From the NCBI GenBank assembly GCA_023268935.1, contig JALRKK010000061.1, positions 1-39,556 on the forward strand: DNA of 39,556 bases, in the 5' to 3' direction. The first letter of the stretch is position 1; every line of letters begins with the position of its first letter. Made by a program: the position numbers and the translations under genes. The notes under the pieces are model-generated. The model was not told the DNA's origin. It worked only from the letters and a program-made list of their open reading frames with translations, and did not search any database. This stretch comes from Glaciecola sp. (lineage in GTDB: Bacteria; Pseudomonadota; Gammaproteobacteria; Enterobacterales; Alteromonadaceae). This document shows positions 19,434-29,161 of this stretch, piece after piece.

Positions 19434-20810
19434 TTATCCTAATAAGCGACGTTTTTCAAAATCACGAATTCGCTCAACGTACTGAGGCAAACCAGAAACC
19501 GTCAATTCTTGACGAGATTCGTCCAATACCTGCGCGCCAAACTCATCTGCTATTTTGCGCGCCGCATTGTGCATCATATTAAACACCTGATGAGCATCAC
19601 TTTCAGTTGGCAATGTCATAAACAGTGTTAATCCTTTAGTTTCAAATGTTTCCATATGATGAATATCAAACACGCCAGGTTTAAACATATTCGCGAGACT
19701 GAACAGCACAGGGCCTTTGCCGTTATTATTAACATGTCTATGAAATATATCCGAGTCCCCAAACTTCAGACCGAGAGTCAAAAGCAGTGGTAACAACCTT
19801 GCTCCGGTAATACTATTCTCATCTTTTGCTCGCACACTGATGCAAAGTACTTCTGGTGGAATATTGGGATCATACTTTGGGGCTTGCGTGGCCGTACCTT
19901 GCTCTGCTCGAGCTTGCTCTTTGGCTTCGTTTAGTACCGGATCAACTGAGTCAAAATCAATACTAAATTGGTTCTCGTCCACTTTGCGTTGTTTTTTCTC
20001 TGCTTTGCTACGTGAACCAAACAGCATATTAGCCAATGATGATTTCGTTTTTTTCGTTTGCGTTGCAGGCTCGGTAGGAGTCGCTTTCGGTGTATTTTCT
20101 ACAGGTTGTTGGGAAGGTGTTTCAATAGCATTGTCTTGATTACTCTGTGGTGTAATAAGCTCTTCGGTAACGGACTGAACCGAAGGGGCACTTGCAGTTT
20201 CACTGAGCTCTGTTGCCCCAATTTTGCTGGCTTGGACATTATCTGTCGGCGTAACTTGAACAAATTCAGCTGGTGGTGGAGTGACTGATATTTCCGATTC
20301 CTCAGGTAAGGGAGCAGGTTTGGCTTTATTTTGATAGTGTTCAACCGGCTTTGGATTAGATACGGCCGGTGCGTATTTTGGCCCCTCATCCGCAATTGGC
20401 GTTTCTGGTGATGCTTTGGGTACTTCTTCAAGGTTTGCAATATTTGGAATGCTGTCCAAATTAATGTCGTCTTTTTGCTCTGGTTCAAGCTGATTCACTT
20501 CAGAATACCCAGATCCCGTCGGGGTATCAACTTCATTTGGAGACTCAGAATCAATTCCCTTATCCGTAACAGAAGTGGAAACGACACGCGCTTTCCCAAC
20601 ACCAAATTCGTCAAACCCTTGAGCATCTAATTGAGGTTCTACTCTGGTCGGTTTCGAAAAATCCATCGAAGGTGGTGACATATCCTCATCGCTGTCGTCC
20701 CATTGCACTTTGGGCGAGTTGTTTTTGCGCATGACGTATAACCCATGCAACAACAGACCTAAGATGGCAACCCCACCAAGTATGATCAACACCAAACGTA
20801 AGTTATCCAT
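19434..20810 (-). CDS. zipA: Cell division protein ZipA
   Basis: Inner-membrane anchor that binds FtsZ and stabilises the Z ring. 458 aa, longer than E. coli ZipA (328) because of an extended linker. One N-terminal membrane helix (LRLVLIILGGVAILGLLL) is followed by a short basic patch and a long acidic, Pro/Thr/Ser/Glu-rich disordered linker (~40-310). The C-terminal ~140 residues form the FtsZ-binding domain (VLCISVRAKDENSITG, then FHRH and LFSLANMFKPG). Cotranscription with smc (11-bp gap) and ligA (3-bp gap) is very likely. Confidence 0.95.
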   Translation of the reverse strand: MDNLRLVLIILGGVAILGLLLHGLYVMRKNNSPKVQWDDSDEDMSPPSMDFSKPTRVEPQLDAQGFDEFGVGKARVVSTSVTDKGIDSESPNEVDTPTGSGYSEVNQLEPEQKDDINLDSIPNIANLEEVPKASPETPIADEGPKYAPAVSNPKPVEHYQNKAKPAPLPEESEISVTPPPAEFVQVTPTDNVQASKIGATELSETASAPSVQSVTEELITPQSNQDNAIETPSQQPVENTPKATPTEPATQTKKTKSSLANMLFGSRSKAEKKQRKVDENQFSIDFDSVDPVLNEAKEQARAEQGTATQAPKYDPNIPPEVLCISVRAKDENSITGARLLPLLLTLGLKFGDSDIFHRHVNNNGKGPVLFSLANMFKPGVFDIHHMETFETKGLTLFMTLPTESDAHQVFNMMHNAARKIADEFGAQVLDESRQELTVSGLPQYVERIRDFEKRRLLG

Positions 20811-20821
20811 TAAAACCTCTA

Positions 20822-23800
20822 TTATGCTTCAACAATCGCAACCGCTTCTGCCAAGTCAACTGAGACCATCCGAGATACTCCCGGTTCAGCCATTGTGACA
20901 CCGGTCAAATGCGTTGCCATTTCCATTGCAATTTTGTTATGCGAAATATAAATAAACTGAACTGTCTTAGACATTTCACTGACTAATTTACAAAAACGCC
21001 ACACATTCGCATCATCAAGGGGCGCATCAACCTCATCGAGCAGACAAAATGGTGCTGGATTAAGACGAAAAATTGCAAACACCAATGATAATGCGGTTAA
21101 GGCTTTTTCTCCACCAGATAATAGGTGAATAGTGCTATTTTTCTTGCCTGGGGGGCGTGCCATAATCGTCACCCCCGTATCCAACATATCATCTCCAGTT
21201 AACTCAAGATACGCCGCACCGCCTCCGAATACCTTAGGGAAGAGCATTTTAAGATCGTTATTGACCTGTTCAAAGGTACTTTTGAAACGGGTCTTAGTTT
21301 CGTGATCAATTTTACGCATGGCGGTTTCTAACGTCTCTAATGCAGATGATAAATCGGTGAATTGTTCATCAAGATGTGCTTTGCGCTCAGCTTGAACTTC
21401 ATATTCGTCGACGGCAGCTAGATTCACTGCACCAAGACGTTGGATTTTTTGACCTATTTGTCCAAGTTCATCTTCCATCGCCGTCACATCAGCATCACGA
21501 TCGAGTGAAGGGATAAGATCTTTCAAATTCGCATTGTGTTGGGCAAGTTGTTCGACGAAACCAGCCGCACGCACATTATGTCCTTCTAGTTCGAGTTTCG
21601 CCGATTGTACTTTATCATTGAGAAGTTGTAGCTGAGCACGATAGCCAGTTGCGCCCTGCTCTAGAACTTTGATCTCTTCATCCAATATTGCCATGTGTTG
21701 TTGCACTACTAGGATCTGCTCTTCGATCTCAGCTTGTTGTGCTAATCGCGTTTGCAGTTCACTTGATTCATCCTCTGACGGTTCATTTAATAACAACAGT
21801 GACTCATTGAGCTCTTCAAGTTGAATCTGTTTTTCAGAAATCTGTTCTTTATGACTCGCCAGTGTTTGTTGTAAATATTGTGCACTAGATTGAGCTTGTT
21901 GCACATTAAGCTCAGCTTGATGCACCACAGCCTGTTGTTGTTCTACTGTAGATTGCAATTCATCGACATGCTCTTGCAGTTGCGACTGTTGTTCACCAAA
22001 ACGCTCGTGAACTTCAGCAAAGTCCTCTAATTGTAGCTCCAGTTCTGCAATTTCCTCGTTGAGTAAAGCTAAACTCATTTGTTCTTGCTCAACGCTTTGC
22101 TGAACTTCTTGCAACGATTCTTGATAACGAAGATACGTTTGCTTGGCATGTTCTGTTTTGAGTTGTAACTGTTGCAATGTTTGGGCTGTTTGCTGAGCCT
22201 GTTGTTGCGCAATGCGCTCAAAGTTCTGTGCGCTATCAAACTCAAGTTTTAACGATTTTTCGCGCGCTAATTCAACAATGATTTGAGTCTCTAACGCTTC
22301 TTTTTGCGCAGCTAAGGACTGAATTTGTTGTGCCAAACGCTGGATTTTCTGCTCCCTAGCAAGCGCACCAGCTTCGCTATTATCGGCAGAGAACATCAGT
22401 AAATTGTTGAGACCAAATCCACTAACAGTCTCTTGCACTTCTGTATAAAATAGAATGTCTGGCACCTTATCAGCTTGCACGAATTGAGCTAAGCCAAGTA
22501 GTTTGTTAGAGACAAACTCATCAACAAAACAAAATGCATGCCCTAGCGGGAGAACATCATGAGCCTGCAACAGCTCAATAAACTCTGCTCTTGAGATAGT
22601 CACGACCATGAGCGCAGGTAAGGTGCTGAGCCAATCATCAATCATGGCAATCGCATTTGATGCAACCTTAAAATACTCACTAAACGACTGACAATGATTC
22701 AAAATCGCTTCTGGTAATGCTGCTGTTTGTTGCGTGCGGAACTCGCACAAGGTGTCGTGTTCGATTTGTGCGGAGCGAAACTCCCGCTCAATGATATTAA
22801 ACTGTTCTTGGGATTGTTTTAATTGTTGTTGCGATGTATTGAGATGTTGTAAAGATGATTGCTGTTTTTGTTGGGCTTCAGCGTGCTCGAGTAAAGCCTC
22901 TTCATTTAACTGTTCTTGCTCAGCAAGCTGAGCTGTCAAGGTATCCATTTGCAGTAATAAAGCTTGAGTGTCTTGTTCCAACTCAGCCTGTCGTGCTTGG
23001 TTCTTGAGCTGAACTGATAGCAAGGCTTGAATTTGGCTATGTTTGGCAGCGACTTGATTTTTGCTATCTTGATACTGATTGGCGGTGTTTTGGCTACTGC
23101 GCAAAAATTCAGATAGCTCTGATTTTGCTTCATGCAAAGCACGCTGATATTCGTGTAACTGCTCTTTGAGGATCAATGACTCAGGTAGAAGCTCATCCAA
23201 CACAGCCTGTGCTTCTTGTGCTTGTGCCGTTAATCCAGAAAAGCCTTGTTGCTGAGCATCCAATTGATATTGTACTTGTTGAATATTTTGCTCTGTTTGA
23301 CGAATTCGCTCACTTTGATATTTTTTGTCTTGCTCAAGACGCGTTATCTGAGTAACAAGCTTGAACTTTTGTTCTTGCAGTTCCGACAACTGCGCTTGTG
23401 CTTCCTGTTGTTGTACTTGTTTTTGCACAAGTTGAGTATGGTCACCCTGCTCTTTTGACTTATACGCCTCAAGTTCATTGGTTAACGCATTTATCTGCTG
23501 TTGAGTATGTTCGATTTTATCCGCTTGTTGTACCCATTTAAGTGCGAGCAAATCGTGTTGCAACGTTCTTTGTTGTTGTTTTAAATCGGTGTAACGCCTA
23601 GCAGCCGCGGCTTGTCGCTGTAACTTGTCAATTTGTGCACCAAGTTCAGTTCGCACATCGCTCAGTCGCTCCAGATTTTCTTGAGTGTGCTTAATGCGGT
23701 TTAGCGTTTCTTTGCGGCGTTCTTTATACTTGGATACCCCTGCAGCTTCTTCAATAAATACTCTGAGTTCTTGTGGCTTAGATTCAATCAAACGAGAAAT

Positions 23801-24244
23801 CATACCTTGTTCGATGATGGCATAACTTCGAGGTCCCAAACCAGTACCTAAGAAGATGTCGGTAACATCGCGACGACGACATTTGGTGTTGTTTAGGTAA
23901 TAAAAAGATTGCGCGTCTCGAGTCACCACCCGTTTTACGGACAATTCGTTGTATTTGGCGTATTCACCGCCAATTCGATTAGAAGTATTATCAAACACTA
24001 ACTCCACGGAGCATTGACCGACCGGTTTTCGTGCAGATGAGCCATTAAAAATAACGTCGGTCATGGCATCACCGCGCAGGTTTTTGGCTGAGCTTTCACC
24101 CAAAACCCAACGCACTGCATCAATCACATTCGACTTGCCACAACCATTAGGACCAACGATCGCTGTCATCTCCCCAGGAAAAGGAATATTTGTAGGATCT
24201 ACAAAAGATTTGAAACCAGCGAGTTTGATTCGTTTTAACCGCAT
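20822..24244 (-). CDS. smc: Chromosome segregation ATPase SMC
   Basis: Condensin ATPase for chromosome compaction and segregation, working with ScpA/ScpB (not in the window). 1140 aa. The N-terminal head has Walker A (GPNGCGKSN, ~33-41); two long Gln/Glu-rich coiled coils (~170-505 and ~645-980) flank a hinge around ~510-640; the C-terminal head has signature LLSGGEKAL and Walker B CLLDEVDAPLDD. The start ATG lacks a clear Shine-Dalgarno. Presence of smc beside zipA-ligA argues for a gammaproteobacterium that uses SMC rather than MukBEF. CAA/CAG-rich coiled-coil coding gives low-complexity DNA but no true tandem repeat. Confidence 0.97.
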   Translation of the reverse strand: MRLKRIKLAGFKSFVDPTNIPFPGEMTAIVGPNGCGKSNVIDAVRWVLGESSAKNLRGDAMTDVIFNGSSARKPVGQCSVELVFDNTSNRIGGEYAKYNELSVKRVVTRDAQSFYYLNNTKCRRRDVTDIFLGTGLGPRSYAIIEQGMISRLIESKPQELRVFIEEAAGVSKYKERRKETLNRIKHTQENLERLSDVRTELGAQIDKLQRQAAAARRYTDLKQQQRTLQHDLLALKWVQQADKIEHTQQQINALTNELEAYKSKEQGDHTQLVQKQVQQQEAQAQLSELQEQKFKLVTQITRLEQDKKYQSERIRQTEQNIQQVQYQLDAQQQGFSGLTAQAQEAQAVLDELLPESLILKEQLHEYQRALHEAKSELSEFLRSSQNTANQYQDSKNQVAAKHSQIQALLSVQLKNQARQAELEQDTQALLLQMDTLTAQLAEQEQLNEEALLEHAEAQQKQQSSLQHLNTSQQQLKQSQEQFNIIEREFRSAQIEHDTLCEFRTQQTAALPEAILNHCQSFSEYFKVASNAIAMIDDWLSTLPALMVVTISRAEFIELLQAHDVLPLGHAFCFVDEFVSNKLLGLAQFVQADKVPDILFYTEVQETVSGFGLNNLLMFSADNSEAGALAREQKIQRLAQQIQSLAAQKEALETQIIVELAREKSLKLEFDSAQNFERIAQQQAQQTAQTLQQLQLKTEHAKQTYLRYQESLQEVQQSVEQEQMSLALLNEEIAELELQLEDFAEVHERFGEQQSQLQEHVDELQSTVEQQQAVVHQAELNVQQAQSSAQYLQQTLASHKEQISEKQIQLEELNESLLLLNEPSEDESSELQTRLAQQAEIEEQILVVQQHMAILDEEIKVLEQGATGYRAQLQLLNDKVQSAKLELEGHNVRAAGFVEQLAQHNANLKDLIPSLDRDADVTAMEDELGQIGQKIQRLGAVNLAAVDEYEVQAERKAHLDEQFTDLSSALETLETAMRKIDHETKTRFKSTFEQVNNDLKMLFPKVFGGGAAYLELTGDDMLDTGVTIMARPPGKKNSTIHLLSGGEKALTALSLVFAIFRLNPAPFCLLDEVDAPLDDANVWRFCKLVSEMSKTVQFIYISHNKIAMEMATHLTGVTMAEPGVSRMVSVDLAEAVAIVEA

Positions 24245-24384
24245 AGTTGAGATTGTGGATTTATCATTCTTATAATATTAATAATTTATCAAGAACTTGG
24301 CATTTATACAATGTTACAATTCGCCACACACCTGAGATAAAACCTGAGTATAATAGTGTTCATACCAAATAAAGTTTTATCAAT

Positions 24385-25131
24385 ATGTATTATCAACATT
24401 CACAATCTGGGTTTGATTATTTTTTATTAGGCGCTCAACTAATTAAAACCAAAGGGCTTAAACGCTTCGTTTTCATCCCTCTTGCGATTAATCTTGTGTT
24501 GTTTATTTCTGCTTTTATCTATCTATTTGGCGAAATGGGAAGTGCCATTCAAGCGGTTATTGATCTCATCCCCGATTGGTTTGGATTTATCAAAGAAGGC
24601 CTTGTATATGTATTATGGCCTTTGGCTGTGATCACCGTTCTTTTGGTATTTGCACTCATTTTTGGAACGCTTGCCAATTGGATTGCAGCCCCCTTTAATG
24701 GCTTATTATCGGAAAAAGTCGAAGCGCATCTCACAGGACAGCCTTTGGGTGATGCTGGCTTGATTGATGCGTTTAAAGACATTCCACGCACCCTGGCACG
24801 TGAAGCAAGAAAACTCATTTACTATATACCTCGTGCTGTGATTTTCCTTGTGCTGTTTTTTGTGCCAGTTATTGGCCAAGTTTTATGGTTTTTATTTAAC
24901 GCTTGGATGATGGCTTTGCAGTACATTGATTACCCCTTTGATAATCACAAAGTCGGCTTTACCCCAATGAAAAAAGCCTTGCGTACCAACAAACCACTGA
25001 CGTTTCAGTTTGGTATCATGGTGAGTATTTTTTCCCTAATCCCAATTGTAAACTTTATTGTCATGCCAATAGCAGTATGTGGCGGGACGGCACTATGGGT
25101 AAATGAATACAAGGCAAAGTATGCTTCGTAA
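24385..25131 (+). CDS. cysZ: Sulfate transporter CysZ
   Basis: Inner-membrane sulfate uptake protein for cysteine synthesis. 248 aa (E. coli 253). Family features: N-terminal SGFDYFLLGAQLI, a central LIFGTLANWIAAPFNGLLSEKVE, REARKLIYYIPRA, and FNAWMMALQYIDYPFDNH. Several membrane helices. It is divergent from smc-zipA-ligA; in E. coli cysZ also neighbours zipA. A perfect TATAAT (24349-24354) lies about 30 bp before the ATG, preceded by CCTGAG twice at 12-bp spacing (24331, 24343). No good -35 is seen there, so activator dependence is possible. Ends 1 bp from the convergent HExxH gene. Confidence 0.93.
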   Translation: MYYQHSQSGFDYFLLGAQLIKTKGLKRFVFIPLAINLVLFISAFIYLFGEMGSAIQAVIDLIPDWFGFIKEGLVYVLWPLAVITVLLVFALIFGTLANWIAAPFNGLLSEKVEAHLTGQPLGDAGLIDAFKDIPRTLAREARKLIYYIPRAVIFLVLFFVPVIGQVLWFLFNAWMMALQYIDYPFDNHKVGFTPMKKALRTNKPLTFQFGIMVSIFSLIPIVNFIVMPIAVCGGTALWVNEYKAKYAS

Positions 25132-25132
25132 T

Positions 25133-25843
25133 CTATTTTTGAGCTGCTCGGGCAAACTCTTGCAAGCGGTATTGCCAGAGGTGTTGATAAATTCGTGGGA
25201 TATAACTCAGGTCAGAATAATGTAAAAAATGCCATTTTGCGTGTTTTATTTTGTACCAGCGCTTTCCTGTATACTCTGTACATTGCTCATCGATTATCTT
25301 TGCATCAACTTGCTCAAGTAATTCCCATAAATAGTCTTCACTGCTCATTAAGGACGATGGCCTTTTATTGGCATAGCCCTGCCAATGACATTGCTGAGCC
25401 AACAACCTATCGGAGAGTGCGTATTCATCGGCAAAATATACCAAATGTGCTAATTCGTGAATCAACACATGATAAGGATGGGATGTGCTGATATGTAGTT
25501 TATCTCCGCGAACAAACGCCTTCGCTCCATTGATAAATATGACCTGAGCATCTGATTGAAATGGATCACTGCGCTCATCTACAACATGGCTTATGCCCGT
25601 GGGCAACTCAAAACATATTGGTAAAAACCCCAAGTTTTTGTCAAATACATATTGCTCATACCAGCGCAATGCAGTTAAAAATTGTTCCGCATATTCCACT
25701 CTAAAGCTTATGCGTTGATGGCAATCTTGAATGTACGGATTGACGTGTAATGGCAGGACAGAATGGCCTATAGCACGTATTGAAAAGGATGCCGAATACA
25801 AAACAACAATTAGAAAAAGAGACTTATAATGACGTTTGTTCAC
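25133..25843 (-). CDS. Putative secreted zinc metallopeptidase-like protein (HExxH)
   Basis: 236-aa protein that I cannot assign to a named family. The first ~25 residues (KRHYKSLFLIVVLYSASFSIRA) look like a signal peptide. HVLIHELAHLVYFADEY contains HELAH at 129-133, the zincin zinc-binding motif, with Asp139/Glu140 nearby as a candidate third ligand; WELLEQVDAKI follows. Two Cys (41, 77) and later Cys could form periplasmic disulfides. It overlaps the nlpI 3' end by 20 bp, suggesting coexpression as pnp-nlpI-this gene. A peptidase role is inferred from the motif only. Confidence 0.72.
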   Translation of the reverse strand: MNKRHYKSLFLIVVLYSASFSIRAIGHSVLPLHVNPYIQDCHQRISFRVEYAEQFLTALRWYEQYVFDKNLGFLPICFELPTGISHVVDERSDPFQSDAQVIFINGAKAFVRGDKLHISTSHPYHVLIHELAHLVYFADEYALSDRLLAQQCHWQGYANKRPSSLMSSEDYLWELLEQVDAKIIDEQCTEYTGKRWYKIKHAKWHFLHYSDLSYIPRIYQHLWQYRLQEFARAAQK

Positions 25844-26714
25844 GTAACTTGTTCAGCTCGACTCGGGCAAAGCGATATTCCACGAATTCATAAACATTGG
25901 TACTTAACGAGAGTTTAAAAAAGTTATTTGCTATCGATAAATTGCCTTGATGCACGTGATATTTACCAAGATAAAAATACAATTCACACAATCGTTCATT
26001 CAATTGTTGCTGATTTTCAATCCCAGCTATGACGGAATCAAGTAACTCTTTTTGCGACAGTTCCTGCAGAAAAAAGCCAACGATGCGACGTGACCAATTG
26101 TCTGTAGTTAACCTTGCATAAGCCGATGCCAATTCGATATGTGCTCGCTTTGAATCCATCTTAAGCGTTGTAAAATATCGCCATAACAATCGTAATGGGT
26201 CGTTATTATCCAGCTGAAGATAGGTGTCAAAATCTTGGTAACTCAACTCGTAGCGCTGATGATAATACGAGGTCAAGCCACGATTAAAATAAGCAAATGC
26301 ATATTCTGGATCCATTTCTAACGTCGCATCCAGAGCATCGTAAGCCTCTGCGTAGTTACCTAAAATGGTATAATGTATACCCAAAGAGTTGTACACATCT
26401 GGCATTCTAGGTTGTAAGCGGAGTGCTTGAAGATAATCATTATGCGCCAGAGCGTCTAGACCCAAACTGTCATACACTAACCCTCTTTGAAATAAAAGTT
26501 GTGCGCGCTCGTCGTCACTAAGTTCGCTATTTAATACGATTTGATTGAATTGTGCTAATGCGCGTTGCGCGCGATAACTGGCAGCCGCTGGTTCTGCTAA
26601 GACAAGATTGCCCAAAGTTGTCTGAGGCGATTCAATTGCTTTAGGCGCAACATTTTGACAGCCACTAAGTACCAACGAAGAAGCCAAGACTAACAAAATA
26701 GTGAATTTGAGCAC
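25824..26714 (-). CDS. nlpI: Lipoprotein NlpI (TPR protein)
   Basis: Outer-membrane lipoprotein that scaffolds peptidoglycan endopeptidases and the Prc protease in E. coli. 296 aa (E. coli 294). A signal peptide with lipobox LVLSGC (lipidated Cys19) precedes TPR repeats: LLFQRGLVYDSLGLDALAHNDY, VYNSLGIHYTILGNYAEAYDA and AYFNRGLTSYYHQRYELSYQD. The GTG start at 26712-26714 has AAAGGA upstream. It follows pnp as in E. coli, but a terminator and a second hairpin lie between them. Confidence 0.94.
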   Translation of the reverse strand: MLKFTILLVLASSLVLSGCQNVAPKAIESPQTTLGNLVLAEPAAASYRAQRALAQFNQIVLNSELSDDERAQLLFQRGLVYDSLGLDALAHNDYLQALRLQPRMPDVYNSLGIHYTILGNYAEAYDALDATLEMDPEYAFAYFNRGLTSYYHQRYELSYQDFDTYLQLDNNDPLRLLWRYFTTLKMDSKRAHIELASAYARLTTDNWSRRIVGFFLQELSQKELLDSVIAGIENQQQLNERLCELYFYLGKYHVHQGNLSIANNFFKLSLSTNVYEFVEYRFARVELNKLREQTSL

Positions 26715-26742
26715 AGTTATCCTTTGTCATTAACAATATGAG

Positions 26743-26767
26743 AATCATCGCAAAATCAGCGATGATT
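26743..26767 (-). repeat. Hairpin in the nlpI leader
   Basis: A perfect 9-bp inverted repeat, AATCATCGC (26743-26751) and GCGATGATT (26759-26767), with a 7-base loop, located about 30 bp before the nlpI start. It sits downstream of the pnp terminator in the direction of transcription and could stabilise or regulate nlpI mRNA. Confidence 0.5.
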
Positions 26768-26782
26768 AGCAAAAAAACCTAA

Positions 26783-26822
26783 CAAAAAAAAACCATCACA
26801 GAGATATCTCTCTGCAATGGTT
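26783..26822 (-). terminator. Intrinsic terminator after pnp
   Basis: On the minus strand a 14-bp stem (arms 26791-26804 and 26809-26822, two G-U pairs) with a 4-base loop leads into nine T residues. It starts about 20 bp after the pnp stop codon. It should end most pnp transcripts before nlpI. Confidence 0.85.
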
Positions 26823-26843
26823 CTTTAAAGATTGTGCTAGAAC

Positions 26844-28970
26844 TTATTCAGCGTCAGGTGCATCGTCCTGTGGCGCTTCTTGAACGGGCTTCTCAATGAG
26901 TTCCTTCATGCTCAAGCGCACGCGGTTCTGACGGTCAATTTCCATTACCTTAACTTGAACTTCTTGACCTTCGCTCAAATAATCAGTGACCTTAGCGACA
27001 CGCTCGTGAGCAATTTGTGAAATATGAACTAAGCCATCTTTGCCAGGTAATACTTCAACAAATGCACCAAAATCTGCGATGCGAGCAACTTTACCGGTAT
27101 AGACCTTGCCGACTTCGATTTCTGCTGTGACTGCTTCGATACGAGCAATGGCGATATCTGCTTTGGCTTTTTCAGTGGCAAAAATCTTAATGGTACCGTC
27201 ATCTTCGATTTCGATATTAGTATCAGACTCTTCCGTAATCGAACGAATCGTTGCACCGCCTTTACCGATGACATCGCGAATTTTATCAGATTCCACTTTC
27301 ATCGTGTAAATACGTGGCGCAAATTCTGATAACTCTTCACGATGCCCCTGGATTGCTTGGTCCATTACACCAAGAATATGTAAACGAGCTTCTTTTGCTT
27401 GTTTTAATGCAATCTGCATGATCTCTTGAGTAATGCCTTCGATCTTAATGTCCATCTGTAGCGCGGTAACCCCTTCTGCAGTACCGGCAACCTTAAAGTC
27501 CATATCACCTAAATGATCTTCATCACCTAAGATATCCGACAATACGACGAAGTTATCATCTGATTTGACCAAGCCCATTGCAATACCCGCAACTGAAGCT
27601 TTAATTGGTACACCCGCGTCCATTAACGCTAGAGAAGTACCACAAACAGATGCCATCGAAGATGAACCATTTGACTCAGTGATTTCCGATACAACTCGAA
27701 CGACGTAAGGAAATTCTTCCATTGAAGGCATCACTGCTTGAATACCGCGTTTTGCCAAACGACCATGGCCAATTTCACGACGCTTAGGAGAACCAATCAT
27801 ACCCGTCTCACCAACACAGTATGGAGGGAAATTGTAATGCAGCATAAAGCGCGAGTTGGTTACGCCACCTAGCTCATCAATCATCTGGGCATCACGCTCA
27901 GTACCAAGCGTCGCAGCGACAATAGCTTGAGTTTCACCACGAGTAAACAATGCAGAACCATGCGTACGTGGTAACAAACCTGTTGCCACATCAAGTGCAC
28001 GGATCATAGCCGGATCACGACCATCAATACGCGGCTCACCAGCAAGGATGCGTGAACGAACCACATCAGACTCTAGGTCATGTAAAAGATTAGAAACTTC
28101 TTTTGCGTCCTGTGACTCATCTTCGGCAAGAATTGCCTCTAGGGCTTTTGCCGTGACTGCTTCAACCGCAGCTTTGCGTTCTAGCTTATCTGAGATTTGA
28201 TATGCTGCTGTCATACCGTCTTTCGCAAGCTCTGCAACTTTATTTTTAAGTTCTGTGTTCTCGGCTTCTGGCTGCCAATCCCACTTCGGCGTATTTACTT
28301 TGGCAGCGAATTCATTAACGGCATTAATGACCGTTTGAGATTGTTCATGACCAAATACAACCGCACCAAGCATGGTTTCTTCAGACAATACATCAGCTTC
28401 AGATTCAACCATTAACACTGCAGATTGCGTACCAGCAACAACTAAATCAAGTTGACTAGCTTCCATTTCTGAGGTGCGAGTATTTAAAATGTATTCACCG
28501 TTTTGATAACCAACACGTGCGGCACCAATTGGACCGTTAAATGGAATACCTGAAATAGCTAACGCCGCAGAGGTACCAATCATTGAAACTATGTCAGTCG
28601 GAATTTCTGGGTTAGCAGAAACAACAGTAATAACGACTTGAACTTCGTTTTTAAAACCTTCCGGAAAAAGTGGACGAATTGGGCGGTCAATTAAACGCGC
28701 AATCAATGTTTCACCTTCAGAAGGACGGCCTTCTCGTTTGAAAAAACCACCAGGGATCTTACCTGCTGCGTACGCTTTTTCTTGATAATTTACCGTTAAT
28801 GGGAAGAAATCTTGATCCGCTTTAGCTTCTTTTTTACCAACAACGGTAACTAAAACAGAGGTATCATCCATGCTTGCCATAACCGCGGCAGTTGCTTGAC
28901 GTGCAATCACGCCAGTTTCTAATGTCACAGTATGCTGTCCATACTGGAAAGAGGTAGTAATAGGAGTCAC
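26844..28970 (-). CDS. pnp: Polyribonucleotide nucleotidyltransferase (PNPase)
   Basis: Phosphorolytic 3'-to-5' exoribonuclease of the RNA degradosome. 708 aa (E. coli 711). Two RNase PH-like domains (first with [12 protein letters not shown] and [15 protein letters not shown]; second with [14 protein letters not shown] and [14 protein letters not shown]), a KH domain with GxxG loop IGKGGATI, and a C-terminal S1 domain ([20 protein letters not shown]). It starts with GTG (28968-28970) behind AAAGGA. Usually rpsO precedes pnp; here it does not. A perfect TATAAT (29037-29042, minus) is the best promoter clue, so pnp seems to have its own promoter. Confidence 0.97.
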   Translation of the reverse strand: MTPITTSFQYGQHTVTLETGVIARQATAAVMASMDDTSVLVTVVGKKEAKADQDFFPLTVNYQEKAYAAGKIPGGFFKREGRPSEGETLIARLIDRPIRPLFPEGFKNEVQVVITVVSANPEIPTDIVSMIGTSAALAISGIPFNGPIGAARVGYQNGEYILNTRTSEMEASQLDLVVAGTQSAVLMVESEADVLSEETMLGAVVFGHEQSQTVINAVNEFAAKVNTPKWDWQPEAENTELKNKVAELAKDGMTAAYQISDKLERKAAVEAVTAKALEAILAEDESQDAKEVSNLLHDLESDVVRSRILAGEPRIDGRDPAMIRALDVATGLLPRTHGSALFTRGETQAIVAATLGTERDAQMIDELGGVTNSRFMLHYNFPPYCVGETGMIGSPKRREIGHGRLAKRGIQAVMPSMEEFPYVVRVVSEITESNGSSSMASVCGTSLALMDAGVPIKASVAGIAMGLVKSDDNFVVLSDILGDEDHLGDMDFKVAGTAEGVTALQMDIKIEGITQEIMQIALKQAKEARLHILGVMDQAIQGHREELSEFAPRIYTMKVESDKIRDVIGKGGATIRSITEESDTNIEIEDDGTIKIFATEKAKADIAIARIEAVTAEIEVGKVYTGKVARIADFGAFVEVLPGKDGLVHISQIAHERVAKVTDYLSEGQEVQVKVMEIDRQNRVRLSMKELIEKPVQEAPQDDAPDAE

Positions 28971-29036
28971 TATGTATCCTTTTATATATCTAAATGTCTA
29001 TCTAAATTTGAATTTTTTGCTTTTTAACGCGCGCAT

Positions 29037-29042
29037 ATTATA
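29037..29042 (-). promoter_or_regulatory. Candidate -10 element for pnp
   Basis: A consensus TATAAT on the minus strand, about 67 bp upstream of the pnp start codon. No convincing -35 hexamer is found at 16-18 bp, so this is a weak call. It matters because the usual rpsO-linked promoters are absent. Confidence 0.3.
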
Positions 29043-29118
29043 TGAAACATTCAAACAATAAGCCATGTTTAGGCATATAAAATCCGAAAATTACTCTATT
29101 CGATAGGATCTATAGTGC

Positions 29119-29149
29119 ATAACACATAAGATTAATCCCAAAGTGTTAT
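29119..29149. repeat. Inverted repeat upstream of the plus-strand unknown genes
   Basis: ATAACAC (29119-29125) and GTGTTAT (29143-29149) are perfect inverted copies separated by 17 bp, ending 12 bp before the 29162 start codon. It could be an operator, or a leader hairpin for pnp on the other strand. Confidence 0.3.
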
Positions 29150-29161
29150 TTCGGAATCAGA

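Noticed and set aside
20099-20488. A 129-codon minus-strand frame inside zipA
   Set aside because: Same-strand alternative frame of the low-complexity ZipA linker; its Lys/Gln/Leu-rich content mirrors that region and there is no ribosome-binding site.
22734-22931. A Cys/Ser-rich plus-strand frame opposite smc
   Set aside because: Produced by reading the complement of Gln/Glu-rich coiled-coil codons; the repeated cysteines are an artefact of this.
21700-23650. Repetitive TTGTTG-rich DNA in smc as a possible tandem repeat or CRISPR
   Set aside because: It encodes irregular coiled-coil sequence with many Gln codons; there is no fixed repeat length or spacer structure.
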